From: an uncultured bacterium
Lineage (GTDB): Bacteria > Bacillota > Clostridia > Lachnospirales > Lachnospiraceae
Direction of reading: 5' to 3'
DNA: 64,000 bases
Assembly (NCBI GenBank): GCA_947643145.1
Contig: CANRVD010000001.1
Span: 1 to 64,000, forward strand
Shown: positions 34,520 through 44,696 of the stretch, one piece after another
Numbering within the stretch: the stretch's first letter is position 1
Layout of the letters: every line of letters begins with the position of its first letter
Translations under genes and position numbers: made by a program
The notes under the pieces: model-generated
What the model was told of the DNA's origin: nothing
The model's input: only the letters and a program-made list of their open reading frames with translations
Database searches by the model: none

Positions 34520-35727
34520 CCCTTGACTGTTTTGGTATAGGTTCTGCCATTTTTCCGGTAACGGAAGTGCAGCGTCTTCTCACTGTACTTTAGCTCTAGC
34601 AGTGTACAGCCAGAAGGCGCTTTATATATGCTCTTTAATTTTTTATTGTTAAGCTGGAACAGGTAAATTTGATTTTTCGCCAGTATATAATATTTGCTGC
34701 CAGATTTTTGTACCATACCCTGCACGGCAAGCTTCTTTACACATTCTGCTTTTCCTGCTGTCAGTGATTTTCGTGTATAAATCCCTGTCTTATCTGCATA
34801 TACAAATTTACCAGACTGGTAACAAAACTCATTTTCTACCTTATTCCAAAATGCATTATCATACTTGGTATCTTTTGCCAGTCCTGAATTGCCACCATTA
34901 TGACCTCCCTCTTTCATTCCTTTGTCACTCAGTAAAAAATATTTATGGAATACAACACCAAAATACTCTTTGGAATTTCTTTCATTTAATGGGTCATCCC
35001 ATGTCACATCCACGTGATACCATTTGGAACCTATTTTGACCAGATTCCACATATGGTTCATTTTTTTAGAACTATAACATTTGGAAGAAATCCCTGCTTT
35101 CTCTAGGAGCATTTTATAAGTTACAGAATATCCCTGACAGTTTGCCTTGTTTTCAATTAACGCCCCTACCTCGGTCAGACGGGAATTTCTGCTTTCTGAA
35201 TCATTATAAACAATCGTTTTAACAAGATAATCGTGCAAAATCAATGCTTTCTCTACGTCCGTCATTTTTGAATTTATCTTAGAAAGCGCCTTCCCTGCTG
35301 CCGCATCAATCTGCCCACGCTGCTTTTCTATCTTCCTGGTATTAACCACACCATCTTTCATATATTCCGGTAAATATGTTAAATCCAGCCGGACAATCTG
35401 TTCTGTGGTAGAAACACTAACTACGCTGTACTGCCTTCCTGTATAGAAAAGACCTGGCGTAGCGTTAATTATCTCCTCCATCAGCGTATCAATTTGATTC
35501 CTGTTCTTATTATACACATGAAAAGGCTTCATATCTACGGATGTCCTGCCACTCTGATAGGCATCCGTTACCGCCTGCCTGATTTTCTTTTCTGTCGCTT
35601 TCGAAACTGTCGTTTCCGCGCCCGCAGCATATACTCCCGTCCCTCGCCAAAAAAAGATTCCGCCCAAAAGCAGACAAAACACAAAAAATATCAACAGATT
35701 TTTTCTTCTGGCTACTATCGTATCCAT
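34516..35727 (-). CDS. Exported transglutaminase-like (cysteine protease fold) protein
   Basis: A 403-residue protein with an N-terminal signal anchor (NLLIFFVFCLLLGGIFFW, residues about 10-28) followed by a transglutaminase-core domain. The Cys-His-Asp triad is visible: ENKANCQGYSVTYKMLLEKAG, the histidine in KKMNHMWNLVKIG and the aspartate in WYHVDVTWDDPLN, each in the expected order. It is probably an extracellular or membrane-bound peptidase or cross-linking enzyme of the envelope. The C-terminal 120 residues are beta-rich (KYYILAKNQIYLFQLNN). The ATG at 35727 has AGGAGGGG upstream. Its TAG stop lies in the MITE at 34424. Substrate unknown. Confidence 0.88.
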   Translation of the reverse strand: MDTIVARRKNLLIFFVFCLLLGGIFFWRGTGVYAAGAETTVSKATEKKIRQAVTDAYQSGRTSVDMKPFHVYNKNRNQIDTLMEEIINATPGLFYTGRQYSVVSVSTTEQIVRLDLTYLPEYMKDGVVNTRKIEKQRGQIDAAAGKALSKINSKMTDVEKALILHDYLVKTIVYNDSESRNSRLTEVGALIENKANCQGYSVTYKMLLEKAGISSKCYSSKKMNHMWNLVKIGSKWYHVDVTWDDPLNERNSKEYFGVVFHKYFLLSDKGMKEGGHNGGNSGLAKDTKYDNAFWNKVENEFCYQSGKFVYADKTGIYTRKSLTAGKAECVKKLAVQGMVQKSGSKYYILAKNQIYLFQLNNKKLKSIYKAPSGCTLLELKYSEKTLHFRYRKNGRTYTKTVKG

Positions 35728-35809
35728 AACAACCCCTCCTATCACTTTAACACTGCTGCTTCCTTCACCACACAGACGAATGCCCTTCTTTCAAAACAAA
35801 TACGGATGC

Positions 35810-37123
35810 TTACCCCTGCTGCCCTGCAGCACTTAACAGATATGTTATAAACTGCTGTGCTGTACGCCCTGAAATTCCACCATGGCTCAGTTCCCACTTA
35901 TTTGCCTCTGCTGTAAGTTCCTCCTCTGTCAAAGTAATTTCAGGATATTTCTTTGCAAGTGTCGTCACTATATTAAAATACTCTTTCTGGGATGGGCGGT
36001 AAAATCCAATCGAAACGCCAAAACGTGCCACAAGCGATAATTTTTCCTGCATCGTATCTGAACGGTGCACTTCATCCTGTGACATATCCGAACGGTCACT
36101 CCACGTTTCACGAATCAGATGACGGCGGTTTGATGTGGCATAAATCAGTACATTATCCGGCTTCGTCTCCAACCCTCCCTCTATCACTGCCTTTAGATAC
36201 TTATACTCAATTTCAAATTCCTCAAAAGAAAGGTCATCCATATAGATAATGAAACGGTAATTCCTGTTTTTAATCTCAGCAATTACACGGGACAAATCCT
36301 TAAATTCGTGCTTATATATCTCAATCATCCGAAGCCCCTTGCTGTAATACTGGTTCAATACCGCCTTAATGCTTGTGGATTTGCCGGTACCGGCATCTCC
36401 AAAGAGCAGTACATTATTCGCCCTGCGTCCTTCCACAAATGCTTCCGTATTTGCAATCAACTTCTTTTTCTGCTCCTCATATCCAATTAAATCATCTAAT
36501 GTCATATCGCCTGTCGTCGTAATTGGGCTGAGTATTCCAAACTCCTCATCAGCAGAAATCCGAAATGCCTTGTTCAGTCCAAATTTCCCAACACCATATT
36601 CTTTATAAAAATCCGTTACAATTCGGTACAATTCTGTCTCGTCTTTTGCATTTTCTATGGCAAGGCTTAGCTCCTGTACCTTCTCACTGACACTTTTATT
36701 AAAAATCTGTTCGCTTTTAACAACTGCCTTATAATCCGTGATAATCGAAAAGCAATTAATTTCCAGCTCCTTCTCCATAGAAGAAAAATCATAAGCAAAC
36801 AGCTTTTTAAAAATAGCAAAATCTCCTTTTGCAAACTCATTGACTGTTCCTTCATTTGCCCCTACTTTTTCTGAAACCAGTGAAAAAGGGTTTTCCGTCA
36901 TTGCCAAAAGAAATGCCAGATAATTATGCCAAAGATTTTTGTCAAATCCATACCGTGTCGCGATATCAAGCAGACGGTTAATTTCTATATAAATATCCGT
37001 AATCAGATTTTCCTTTCCATAATCCCCGGATGCAAACTGCTGGCAGATATCTGCCAGCCGGAACAAAATACTGTCCTCTCCAATATTTCTATAAATCACT
37101 AATTTTGCTGTTAAACGATACAC
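35810..37123 (-). CDS. DUF815-family AAA-type ATPase
   Basis: A 437-residue P-loop ATPase of the DUF815 family, widespread and uncharacterised. Walker [20 protein letters not shown], Walker [20 protein letters not shown] and a sensor-like [15 protein letters not shown] are intact. The N-terminal 180 residues are helical and lack known motifs. The start is GTG 37123 ([15 protein letters not shown]) behind AGGAGGCGG; the longer upstream frame has no site. It is co-directional with argS but separated by about 115 bases containing a degenerate palindrome. Function unknown; it could be a remodelling ATPase. Confidence 0.88.
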   Translation of the reverse strand: MYRLTAKLVIYRNIGEDSILFRLADICQQFASGDYGKENLITDIYIEINRLLDIATRYGFDKNLWHNYLAFLLAMTENPFSLVSEKVGANEGTVNEFAKGDFAIFKKLFAYDFSSMEKELEINCFSIITDYKAVVKSEQIFNKSVSEKVQELSLAIENAKDETELYRIVTDFYKEYGVGKFGLNKAFRISADEEFGILSPITTTGDMTLDDLIGYEEQKKKLIANTEAFVEGRRANNVLLFGDAGTGKSTSIKAVLNQYYSKGLRMIEIYKHEFKDLSRVIAEIKNRNYRFIIYMDDLSFEEFEIEYKYLKAVIEGGLETKPDNVLIYATSNRRHLIRETWSDRSDMSQDEVHRSDTMQEKLSLVARFGVSIGFYRPSQKEYFNIVTTLAKKYPEITLTEEELTAEANKWELSHGGISGRTAQQFITYLLSAAGQQG

Positions 37124-37144
37124 CTTTCCGCCTCCTATTATCAT

Positions 37145-37235
37145 ATTACTGTTCACATCTGTCCTAAACAGCCACCCTCTTACATACAAGCACAACGAGT
37201 CTGTCTTTTTTCTGAAACCAGCTGTGAATAATAAT
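37145..37235. repeat. Degenerate palindromic repeat before the DUF815 gene
   Basis: Left end ATTACTGTTCACATCTGT and right end ACCAGCTGTGAATAATAAT are imperfect inverted repeats about 90 bases apart. The left end resembles the GTTAC family. It may be an older member or a separate element. Confidence 0.35.
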
Positions 37236-37239
37236 TATA

Positions 37240-39006
37240 TTACATCTTTTCCGGTGCACTTAAGCCAAGTAAATCAATTCCCTGCTCCAAAACCCTGCCT
37301 GCCAGACGGGTAAGCTGGATATAGGATTCCCTCACCTTTTCATCCTCATTTGTCACAATTTTATTGTCATGATAGAACTTATTAAAAGCATCGGATAATT
37401 CATAAATAAACTGGCAGATTTTATGCGGAGCCTGCTCAGCAAATGCTGTTTCAACCGTCTCACTCCACTTTGACAGGGAGAGCATTACATCTGTCTGGCT
37501 CTTATTATCCGGTGGAAGAATCGGTGTTCCCTCTTCTACCTCAATTCCCTGGGAAGCCAGTTTGTTCATTAAAGACTTAATCCTGACAATCGTATATAAT
37601 ATATAAGGACCTGTATTTCCTTCAAAAGAAGTAAAGCGCTCTACATCAAAAATGTAATCTTTCGCAGCCTGATTACTCAAATCACCATATTTAATGGCCG
37701 CAAGCGCAATCTTATCCGCAGCCTCTTCCCGCTCAGAAGGTGTCATTTCCCTGTCTGCCATTTTATTTACTACTTCTTTTTTCACATCTGCAAGCAGGCT
37801 TTCGAGACGAAGGACACCGCCGTCACGGGTTTTAAAAGGCTTGCCATCTTTGCCGTTCATCGTACCAAATCCTATAAAAACCAGTCCGACATCCTCGCCG
37901 ATTATCTTTGTCTTACGGGCACAACGGAATACCTGCTCAAAATAGAGAGCCTGACGCTTATCCACCACATAAATAATTTTCTGCGGATTGAAAAGCTTAC
38001 GACGTTCTACAATCGTAGCAAGGTCTGTCGTATTATATAAGGTCGCACCGTTGGACTTTAGAATCATACATGGCGGAATCTCTTTTGTATCTGCCTCTTC
38101 TTTTACATCTACTACCAGTGCCCCTTCATCAATATGGGCATAACCGCCATCCTTCATCCCCTGCACCATATCCGGTATATATGGCTGTGCATCCGATTCC
38201 TTCTTCCAAAGGTCAAACTCCACATTTAACTTGCCATAAACTCTTTTCAAATCTGCAACCGATACATTAATAATATGCTGCCATAATGCAAGGTATCCTT
38301 TTCTTCCTGCCTGAAGCTCTGCCGTTGCTTCCTGTGCTTCCAGCTTGTAGTCTTCATGCTCTTTGGAATATTTGCTGGCATATGGATAGATTTCCTCCAA
38401 ATCAGCTATGACAAATGGCGCTTCTTCCGGGTACTCTCCTTCATAGTTTTCATCAAAATACACCAAATTCGGCTGGCGGTGCCGCAGCTCCGTGATAATC
38501 AGTCCAATCGGCAGTCCCCAGTCACCCAGGTGCGCATCCCCAATTACCTTATAGCCAAGGTATCTCGCTGTCCTTTTAATACTCTCGCCAATCGTAGCAG
38601 AACGCAAATGTCCGACATGAAGCGCTTTTGCTACATTTGCTCCGCCATAATCAATTACAATCGTCTCCTGCTTCGTGGAAACATCACAGCCAAACCCTTC
38701 CTTTTCTGCCATTTTATTCATATAGTCTGCCAAAAAAATACCGCTGACGGTAATATTGATAAAGCCCGGCATCTGTGCTGTTATTTCCTGAAAAGTATCA
38801 CTGCCTGCCAACTGCCCTACAACTTCATTTGCCATCTGAATCGGCGCCTTGTGATACTCCTTTGCTGCTGCCAAAGCACCATTACACTGGTACTGGCATA
38901 AATCCGGACGGTTTGATACCGTAACCTTTGCATATTTCTTATCATATCCTGCCTTTTCAAAAGCCGCCTTTAACTCGCTTTCCAAAAGTTCAATAATCTT
39001 TTTCAT
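37240..39006 (-). CDS. argS: Arginyl-tRNA synthetase
   Basis: ArgRS charges tRNA-Arg. The class I signature is HVGHLRSATIGE (HIGH variant); the KMSK equivalent is the loop GKPFKTRDGGVLRLESLL. VIDYGGANVAKALHVG, an N-terminal tRNA D-loop binding domain and the C-terminal anticodon-binding domain (CQFIYELSDAFNKFYHDNKI) complete it. 588 residues. The ATG at 39006 has GAGGA six bases upstream. Promoter at 39087-39115. Confidence 0.96.
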   Translation of the reverse strand: MKKIIELLESELKAAFEKAGYDKKYAKVTVSNRPDLCQYQCNGALAAAKEYHKAPIQMANEVVGQLAGSDTFQEITAQMPGFINITVSGIFLADYMNKMAEKEGFGCDVSTKQETIVIDYGGANVAKALHVGHLRSATIGESIKRTARYLGYKVIGDAHLGDWGLPIGLIITELRHRQPNLVYFDENYEGEYPEEAPFVIADLEEIYPYASKYSKEHEDYKLEAQEATAELQAGRKGYLALWQHIINVSVADLKRVYGKLNVEFDLWKKESDAQPYIPDMVQGMKDGGYAHIDEGALVVDVKEEADTKEIPPCMILKSNGATLYNTTDLATIVERRKLFNPQKIIYVVDKRQALYFEQVFRCARKTKIIGEDVGLVFIGFGTMNGKDGKPFKTRDGGVLRLESLLADVKKEVVNKMADREMTPSEREEAADKIALAAIKYGDLSNQAAKDYIFDVERFTSFEGNTGPYILYTIVRIKSLMNKLASQGIEVEEGTPILPPDNKSQTDVMLSLSKWSETVETAFAEQAPHKICQFIYELSDAFNKFYHDNKIVTNEDEKVRESYIQLTRLAGRVLEQGIDLLGLSAPEKM

Positions 39007-39086
39007 CACTAATCCTCATTTCCGCAAGATGGATAAGCCACCTCTGCTTTCTTTTTCGCTATTGCTTCTTAAATGATACCCAAATT

Positions 39087-39115
39087 ATATTAACACAACA
39101 TGATAACCAGTACAA
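39087..39115 (-). promoter_or_regulatory. Promoter of argS
   Basis: Minus strand TTGTAC (39110-39115), 17 bases, TAATAT (39087-39092). A TATAAT begins four bases further, so the exact -10 is uncertain. About 80 bases upstream of argS. Confidence 0.5.
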
Positions 39116-39130
39116 TGAATCTATCGTCTG

Positions 39131-40441
39131 TTACTGCAAAATCTGATTTAAGACAGAAAAATATTCCGGAAAAGTCTTTTTGCAGCAGGACGGATTCTCA
39201 ATCTGAACCCCTTCTGCCAAAAGCCCTGTTATGGCAAAAGCCATAGCGGCCCTGTGGTCATCATACGTATGAATCAAAGTTCCCTGTATCTCTCCCGGAT
39301 AAATCGTAATACTGTCTTCTGTCTCCTCACACTTGATTCCCATTCGCCCAAGCTCTGTGTGAATTACCTTGATTCGGTTTGACTCCTGCCCCCTGATATG
39401 GGCAATTCCCCGAATCACAACCGGAGCATCTGCAAAGGGAGCAATTGCTGCCATCGTCAGGGCCTGATCCGAAAAATCACTAAAGACTTCTGAAATCCCC
39501 CGCAACCTGCCTCCTTCCGGCCCCGTAAGCCACAACTCCTCTCTGTCTTTTTCCTTCTTCCATGCCAAAGTGCAGCCCATCTGCCCCAGTACATCTAAGA
39601 ACTTCATATCCCCCTGCAAGGAGTCTTTCCTCATATGATACACCATAGCACTTCCACCGGTTACTGCCGCCATCGCATAAAAATAACACGCCGCGGATAC
39701 ATCCGGCTCAATCTGATAATCCTGCGCCAGATAATCTGCTTTTTTTACCTGATAGCAGTTTTCTTCTTTCTCTACCCCTGGATGACCAAACTGCTTCATC
39801 ATCTGCTCTGTTATTTCAACATAAGAGCGTGCATTCCTTTTTCCTGTCAGCCTTACCGTCAGACTTTCAAAACGAAGCGGTGCCACCATCAAAAGAGCAC
39901 TTAAAAACTGGCTGCTCCTGTCGATATTCAATTCTGCCTCTGCTATCCGCTCACAGGAAGAATCCTTTGCACCAATCCCCTTGATTGTCATAGGAAAGTG
40001 GTACATTTCCTCCTGATAAGAAATTTCCGCGCCCAATTCTTCCAGTACACACAATAACTCCTTCATCGGACGCTTCTTCATCTGCTCAGAAGAATCTACC
40101 TGATATATTCCATCTCCCATTGCAAGAAACGCAGTCAGAAAGCGTGCTGCCGTCCCCGCACTGCCTACATAAATTTTTGCTTCCTTTTTGGGTATTTTTC
40201 CGCCCTGTCCCACAATACAAATACGTTTTTTTTCTTCCTCTGCTCTTATTGCAAACCCAAGCTCCTTAAGCGCCTGCAAAAAGTACCGGGTATCATCACT
40301 AAATAATACACCGTTTAGTTCAGACTCCCCTTTTCCCATTGCCGCCATTAATAAAGCGCGGTTTGTAATACTTTTTGAACCGGGAACCTCCACCATAATA
40401 TCTATCGGCTTTTTTGCTGTCCGAACCGAATATGTTTCCAT
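39131..40441 (-). CDS. aroA: 5-enolpyruvylshikimate-3-phosphate synthase
   Basis: EPSPS is step 6 of the shikimate pathway. Motifs: EVPGSKSITNRALLMAAM, GSAGTAARFLTAFLA, MKKRPMKELLCVLEELGA, DRSSQFLSALLM, SAACYFYAMAAVTGG, FSDFSDQALTMAAIAPFA and YDDHRAAMAFAITGL. The glycine-rich loop is GSAGTAARF, i.e. the class II-like layout (GSAGTA), but no prediction of inhibitor sensitivity is made. 436 residues. ATG 40441 with GGGGGAAT upstream. It lies two bases behind the GT2 gene. Confidence 0.95.
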   Translation of the reverse strand: METYSVRTAKKPIDIMVEVPGSKSITNRALLMAAMGKGESELNGVLFSDDTRYFLQALKELGFAIRAEEEKKRICIVGQGGKIPKKEAKIYVGSAGTAARFLTAFLAMGDGIYQVDSSEQMKKRPMKELLCVLEELGAEISYQEEMYHFPMTIKGIGAKDSSCERIAEAELNIDRSSQFLSALLMVAPLRFESLTVRLTGKRNARSYVEITEQMMKQFGHPGVEKEENCYQVKKADYLAQDYQIEPDVSAACYFYAMAAVTGGSAMVYHMRKDSLQGDMKFLDVLGQMGCTLAWKKEKDREELWLTGPEGGRLRGISEVFSDFSDQALTMAAIAPFADAPVVIRGIAHIRGQESNRIKVIHTELGRMGIKCEETEDSITIYPGEIQGTLIHTYDDHRAAMAFAITGLLAEGVQIENPSCCKKTFPEYFSVLNQILQ

Positions 40442-40443
40442 TA

Positions 40444-41748
40444 CTATTCCCCCTGTCTGCCTTTTTCCGTCACATTCCAAGCTTCCCTAAGCTTTCGTAT
40501 ACATTCTAAAAACACAGGCTTTTGTGCAAATACAAAGCTTCTTCTGCTATAATTATAATTTATAATGCTCAGTGCATCCTCTTCTGTTTCAAAGATGCAG
40601 TCATTAATATCTATGTAAACTTTTTTTCGGCTTAAATCTTCTATTGCAAAGATACTTTCACAAAAAGAAAAAACAGGCACGCCTTCTCTTTCCTCAGAGA
40701 GCCAGTTAATATGATATCCCATACTTTCTGCAAGAGCTTTGAAATGCTCTGCTGTAGCAGTATAATCATTCGCCTCCAGATAAACGCTTTCTTTCCCTTC
40801 CAATAAATGCCTGTAAGGTTCTTCGTTAAAATCAATTTCAAATATGCGGTTTTCCCCCGCCTTTCCCATTACACCATGAATCGCATCATCGAAAGCAAGC
40901 ATCACTGTCTTTGTACGGTTTTTACTTCCACTGTGCAGCCCCTCATAAACATTTTGGAAGATGGATTCCAAAAAAATTTCTGCCATATGCTCCAAATCTG
41001 CTTCCGGTGCATATTTTGCAAAAAATACAATCCAGTTGCGCCATGCATAATAAGTAGGAAAAGTATTTACGATTTCCTTTTTTGCCCCCATCGCATGAAG
41101 TGCCTTTGCACTCCCTACAGAAGCAACCTTATAGCCTGCGAGGTTGCAACGGTAACACCACTCCGTATCATCCCAATACAAAAAATTTTCCTCCGGCATA
41201 AATCCAATTTTATCAATAACTAAGCGCTTCACCATCAAAGAGCAGGCTGCCACAGCATCAACATAAAGATATTCCGGCATACTGCCATCCTCTGGTTCAT
41301 TATAATAATGAACCTCTGTACAGAAATGTTCAAAATCAATCTTCTGTCCAAACTGCTGCACATAATCAGGCATTTCCAAATGATATACTTTTGCCCCTGC
41401 CATGCCGGCTTCCGGATGGGATTCTAAAAACTCATACAAATTACCAACTGCCTTTTCATCCAATAACGCATCATTATCCACACACATCACATAGGGATAA
41501 CCTTTTTCGTATACTACTCTAAGTCCTGTATTAAAACCACCTGAACCACCCAGATTTTCCTGATTTTCTAACAGTACTAATTCTTTCCCATACTTTTCCT
41601 TAATTTTCTGTACAGAATTGTCCGTAGAACCATTATCTACAACATATAAATCAAAATCCGTAAACTCTGACTCCAAAATACTCTGAATACAATCTAACAC
41701 AGCATCCTCTTTATTATAATTACAAATTACAATTCCTACTTTTTTCAT
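40444..41748 (-). CDS. Glycosyltransferase family 2 (rhamnosyl-type)
   Basis: A GT-A fold transferase, 434 residues. The N-terminal 250 residues match GT2: VGIVICNYNKEDAVLDCIQS, VVDNGSTDNSV, NLGGSGGFNTGLR, the DXD-like VDNDALL and LYWDDTEWCYRCNLAGY (GT2 acceptor/ED-Y motif). The C-terminal 180 residues have no motif I recognise. The ATG at 41748 has GGGGG three bases or so upstream. It follows the NTP_transf_5 gene, with a two-hairpin element (41808-41894) in between, and belongs to the polysaccharide cluster; acceptor unknown. Confidence 0.9.
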   Translation of the reverse strand: MKKVGIVICNYNKEDAVLDCIQSILESEFTDFDLYVVDNGSTDNSVQKIKEKYGKELVLLENQENLGGSGGFNTGLRVVYEKGYPYVMCVDNDALLDEKAVGNLYEFLESHPEAGMAGAKVYHLEMPDYVQQFGQKIDFEHFCTEVHYYNEPEDGSMPEYLYVDAVAACSLMVKRLVIDKIGFMPEENFLYWDDTEWCYRCNLAGYKVASVGSAKALHAMGAKKEIVNTFPTYYAWRNWIVFFAKYAPEADLEHMAEIFLESIFQNVYEGLHSGSKNRTKTVMLAFDDAIHGVMGKAGENRIFEIDFNEEPYRHLLEGKESVYLEANDYTATAEHFKALAESMGYHINWLSEEREGVPVFSFCESIFAIEDLSRKKVYIDINDCIFETEEDALSIINYNYSRRSFVFAQKPVFLECIRKLREAWNVTEKGRQGE

Positions 41749-41807
41749 AAAGCCCCCATTCCTGCCCATCTCGCAAATTTTGGTGCAGGCACAAACAATG
41801 CATGAAA

Positions 41808-41894
41808 GAAAAACGCTGTTTCTGCGTTTTTCAGAGGTGCGATTTTAGTTTCCCTGCACATGGTTCTTTCATGTGTTTGGGAAACTTCGCACCT
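41808..41894 (-). repeat. Two-hairpin intergenic element, copy 2
   Basis: Short hairpin GAAAAACGC/GCGTTTTTC (41808-41832), then a long one (41835-41894) with stems AGGTGCGA/TCGCACCT, AGTTTCCC/GGGAAACT and GCACATG/CATGTGT. The long hairpin ends two bases from the stop codon of the upstream gene (41896). Shares sequence with 58186-58277. Confidence 0.7.
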
Positions 41895-41895
41895 T

Positions 41896-43110
41896 TCACA
41901 CTTTCCACAGTTTCATTTCTTCAATAACTCTTCCCCGTCTACCCGCTTTCCGCAAAACGGCTCTCGCTGAAACATTACGAATCTTGCGGTTATTATACAG
42001 GAACCGAACCAGTGTAAGCACCCATAATACCGGCCAGCACAATACACATCCTGACGCTCCCGGATAATTAAGCTGCATCTGATGATGAAATTCTCTGATA
42101 TACTCTGTCAGCCTTGCATTACGCAGAGCCACCATACGGTCCGCAGAAGACTGTCCAAATTCCTCCGCCTCCAAAACCTCTGCCATAAATGCATTTACCT
42201 GCGCTTTTTCAACATGTACTCCCATCCACTGAACCGCATCATGCTGCAGTCCTAAAAACTGGCAGCATAACTCCGTCACCGCATCTGAAAATCCCTTTAA
42301 TCTACTTTCTGACACGAAACGCAGGTAATCTTCCTGCTCCGCAGAATCTTCAATACGATTCCATAGAACTACCCAGTCGCAGAGAAGTTTTAGTCCGAAT
42401 CCTGAGCGTAAAAAATGCTGTAACATATGCAGCAACAGCTCATATGCGTGATATCCCGGCGACAATACGGGAATATTTAACCCCATTGTATCCACTCTGA
42501 CGATATGCTCTGCACATGCTCTCTGATTCTGTTGCAGATACTCATTAATCCGGCTGTTGTCAAAAGGCTCTGCAAGCATAGTATGAAGCTCCACATCAAT
42601 CCCACCCTCCATACAAAACTGGACATGATGCAGCGCATGCTGTGTTTCGCTTCGTTCACAGCCGTTCTCTTCTAAAATCCTGCACGCTTCTTCCAGCCTT
42701 TCCACCTCCGGCAACAGCAAATCAATATCTCCCGTTTTACGCAGTTCCGGGACAGGATAGAAGGAAGCTGTTCCAACACCTTTTAATAAAATAACAGAAA
42801 TACCTTTCTCCTCCAGCTTCGAAATCAAATGATGGCTGGCGAACAACAGGCGATAGCTTTGCATGACTGTCCGCTTTGATACTTTCTCCGCTCTTTGCAA
42901 AACATATACCGGAAGCTGTTCCTTTCTCTCTTCCAACACATCATAGAGCAGGGATAGTACATTGTGGCTTTCCGCCAATTCTAAAAATTTCTCCCAGTCT
43001 ACCTGCTTCCAAGGGAATGCCTTACTCTCTTTTCGATTTTTCTGTCCTGTCAGTGCTTCCCGCAGCAGAAGCATGATACAAAGCTGTTCTGTCTGAAACA
43101 TACTGCCCAT
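41896..43110 (-). CDS. Putative nucleotidyltransferase (NTP_transf_5 family)
   Basis: A 404-residue protein of the uncharacterised nucleotidyltransferase family found in polysaccharide and RiPP-type clusters. The family motif is visible as VILLKGVGTASFYPVPELRKTGDIDLLLPEVERLEEA, split at GDIDLLL, which carries the metal-binding aspartates, and the second acidic position follows in GGIDVELHTMLAEPF. The remainder is helical. It is preceded by AGGGGGATGTAGCA and starts three bases after the flippase stop. Its partners here (PqqD-like, Stealth, flippase, GT2) suggest surface-glycan assembly. Its actual substrate is unknown. Confidence 0.82.
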   Translation of the reverse strand: MGSMFQTEQLCIMLLLREALTGQKNRKESKAFPWKQVDWEKFLELAESHNVLSLLYDVLEERKEQLPVYVLQRAEKVSKRTVMQSYRLLFASHHLISKLEEKGISVILLKGVGTASFYPVPELRKTGDIDLLLPEVERLEEACRILEENGCERSETQHALHHVQFCMEGGIDVELHTMLAEPFDNSRINEYLQQNQRACAEHIVRVDTMGLNIPVLSPGYHAYELLLHMLQHFLRSGFGLKLLCDWVVLWNRIEDSAEQEDYLRFVSESRLKGFSDAVTELCCQFLGLQHDAVQWMGVHVEKAQVNAFMAEVLEAEEFGQSSADRMVALRNARLTEYIREFHHQMQLNYPGASGCVLCWPVLWVLTLVRFLYNNRKIRNVSARAVLRKAGRRGRVIEEMKLWKV

Positions 43111-43112
43111 TG

Positions 43113-44696
43113 CTACATCCCCCTTCCAGCCTTATACCGCAGCCGTTTATCATGTAAGATTCCCCACATTTTTCGTACCAGCAGTCGGAATTCTTTGGTT
43201 CGATGATATATCAACAGATATATGAGATTTACCCCTACTATACTGACCAAAAGCCTGAGAATACATACCTGCCACAATTCTCCGGTAATATAACCACACA
43301 AAAAATCGATTCCCCACCAAAGCAGAAAAGTAACCGAAGCATACAATGCGTATCGCAGAAAATATCCCTTAGAAGATATTTTCAGCCGATATTTATATAA
43401 CATAAGCGGTTCCACCCAAAGCGAAGTTGTCACTGTACTGATCAGGGTTCCCATAAAAATACCAAGGGTTCCCATATATTTCCCCAATACAATCGAAACT
43501 GTCAGATTAATCAATGCCTCTGCCAGTGCTTTATATCTGTCATACCAGAAAAGCCCCATGGAATCATGAAATGCTAACACTGACTGACGCATCCCTGTGA
43601 GGTAAAAATTTAAACATAAAATCAACGTCACGCTTCTCGGAAATACATATTGGGCGCCAAAGCTGATTTTCACAAATATATCGCAAAGCTCAAAGAGACA
43701 AATAGCTGCCAGCCCGAACATCCACTGCCCCATAAAAAAAGATGCCTCAAAAATTTTCCTAATCCGCTCTTTGCTCTCCTCCACACCCAGATTGCCCACG
43801 CTGGCTGTAATCCCCTGAAATGCCTGATTCAGCACCTGGCGCACAGAGCCGATGACTAAAAAGTAGTTGGAATATTTGCTGACACTGGCAATACCCACAA
43901 TTGCAGACAACAGCAGATTGTCAGAATTATTGACTACTACGCCTCCTGCCTTGTGCATCAGCATTGCCCTGATATTACGGAAAATAGACTTTCTTTCATC
44001 CTCCGGCAGTCTCTGTACTTCCTTTTCTTTCAAATAGGGATACATTCTGTCTGCTTTTCGGGAAACACTGAAATTATTGCCAAGTGTACATAAAATCTGT
44101 ATCGTCACAAACAGCAAAAAATTGCCTGTCGTTAACAGTATCACTATCTGTACTGCATACTGTACAATCAAAAATGCCGTTTGATACAATATAACAATAT
44201 AGCTGAGCTGATGCGCCTCTATCAGCGTTTTCTTATAAATCAGCAGATAGGATAACACAGAATTTGACAGATAGATTAGATAGATTAGAACCAGATGTTC
44301 TACTTCTGGCTGGTTCTTAATCAGCGTCCCAAAAAAGGGAATTACCAACAGTCCACAAATCAGTACAATTACAGCTACAATTCGATAGAATTGCCTGTAC
44401 ATCTGCATCAGACTTTTCTGCTTTTCGATATCCCGTTTTGAAATCGGCTGATAGAGCGCGTATGTAATAGCCGTTCCGATACCAAGCTCCGATAATGCGA
44501 GCACATTCAGGATATTTGTAAACAATCCGTTAATCCCCACATAGTCCTGGCTGAGCGTATGCGTAAACACTACCCGTGTGACATATCCTGCTAAAATAGC
44601 AATAACTCTTGCTGCCATTGCCACTGTAGCATTGCGCGCAGAATGCTCTGTTCTACTATTCTCACTCAAGGTCTTTCCTCCGTTTGCCACATTCAT
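43113..44696 (-). CDS. Polysaccharide flippase (Wzx/MATE-like)
   Basis: A 527-residue MVF/MATE-like lipid-linked oligosaccharide flippase. About 12-14 membrane helices, with the family start NATVAMAARVIAILAGYVTRVVF, the segment LSQDYVGINGLFTNILNVLALSELGIGTAITYAL split over helices 1-2, and ALAEALINLTVSIVLGKYMGTLGIFMGTLIST. It begins in an ATGA overlap with the Stealth gene, so the two are coupled. It should move the lipid-linked repeat unit across the membrane. The specific glycan is unknown. Confidence 0.92.
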   Translation of the reverse strand: MNVANGGKTLSENSRTEHSARNATVAMAARVIAILAGYVTRVVFTHTLSQDYVGINGLFTNILNVLALSELGIGTAITYALYQPISKRDIEKQKSLMQMYRQFYRIVAVIVLICGLLVIPFFGTLIKNQPEVEHLVLIYLIYLSNSVLSYLLIYKKTLIEAHQLSYIVILYQTAFLIVQYAVQIVILLTTGNFLLFVTIQILCTLGNNFSVSRKADRMYPYLKEKEVQRLPEDERKSIFRNIRAMLMHKAGGVVVNNSDNLLLSAIVGIASVSKYSNYFLVIGSVRQVLNQAFQGITASVGNLGVEESKERIRKIFEASFFMGQWMFGLAAICLFELCDIFVKISFGAQYVFPRSVTLILCLNFYLTGMRQSVLAFHDSMGLFWYDRYKALAEALINLTVSIVLGKYMGTLGIFMGTLISTVTTSLWVEPLMLYKYRLKISSKGYFLRYALYASVTFLLWWGIDFLCGYITGELWQVCILRLLVSIVGVNLIYLLIYHRTKEFRLLVRKMWGILHDKRLRYKAGRGM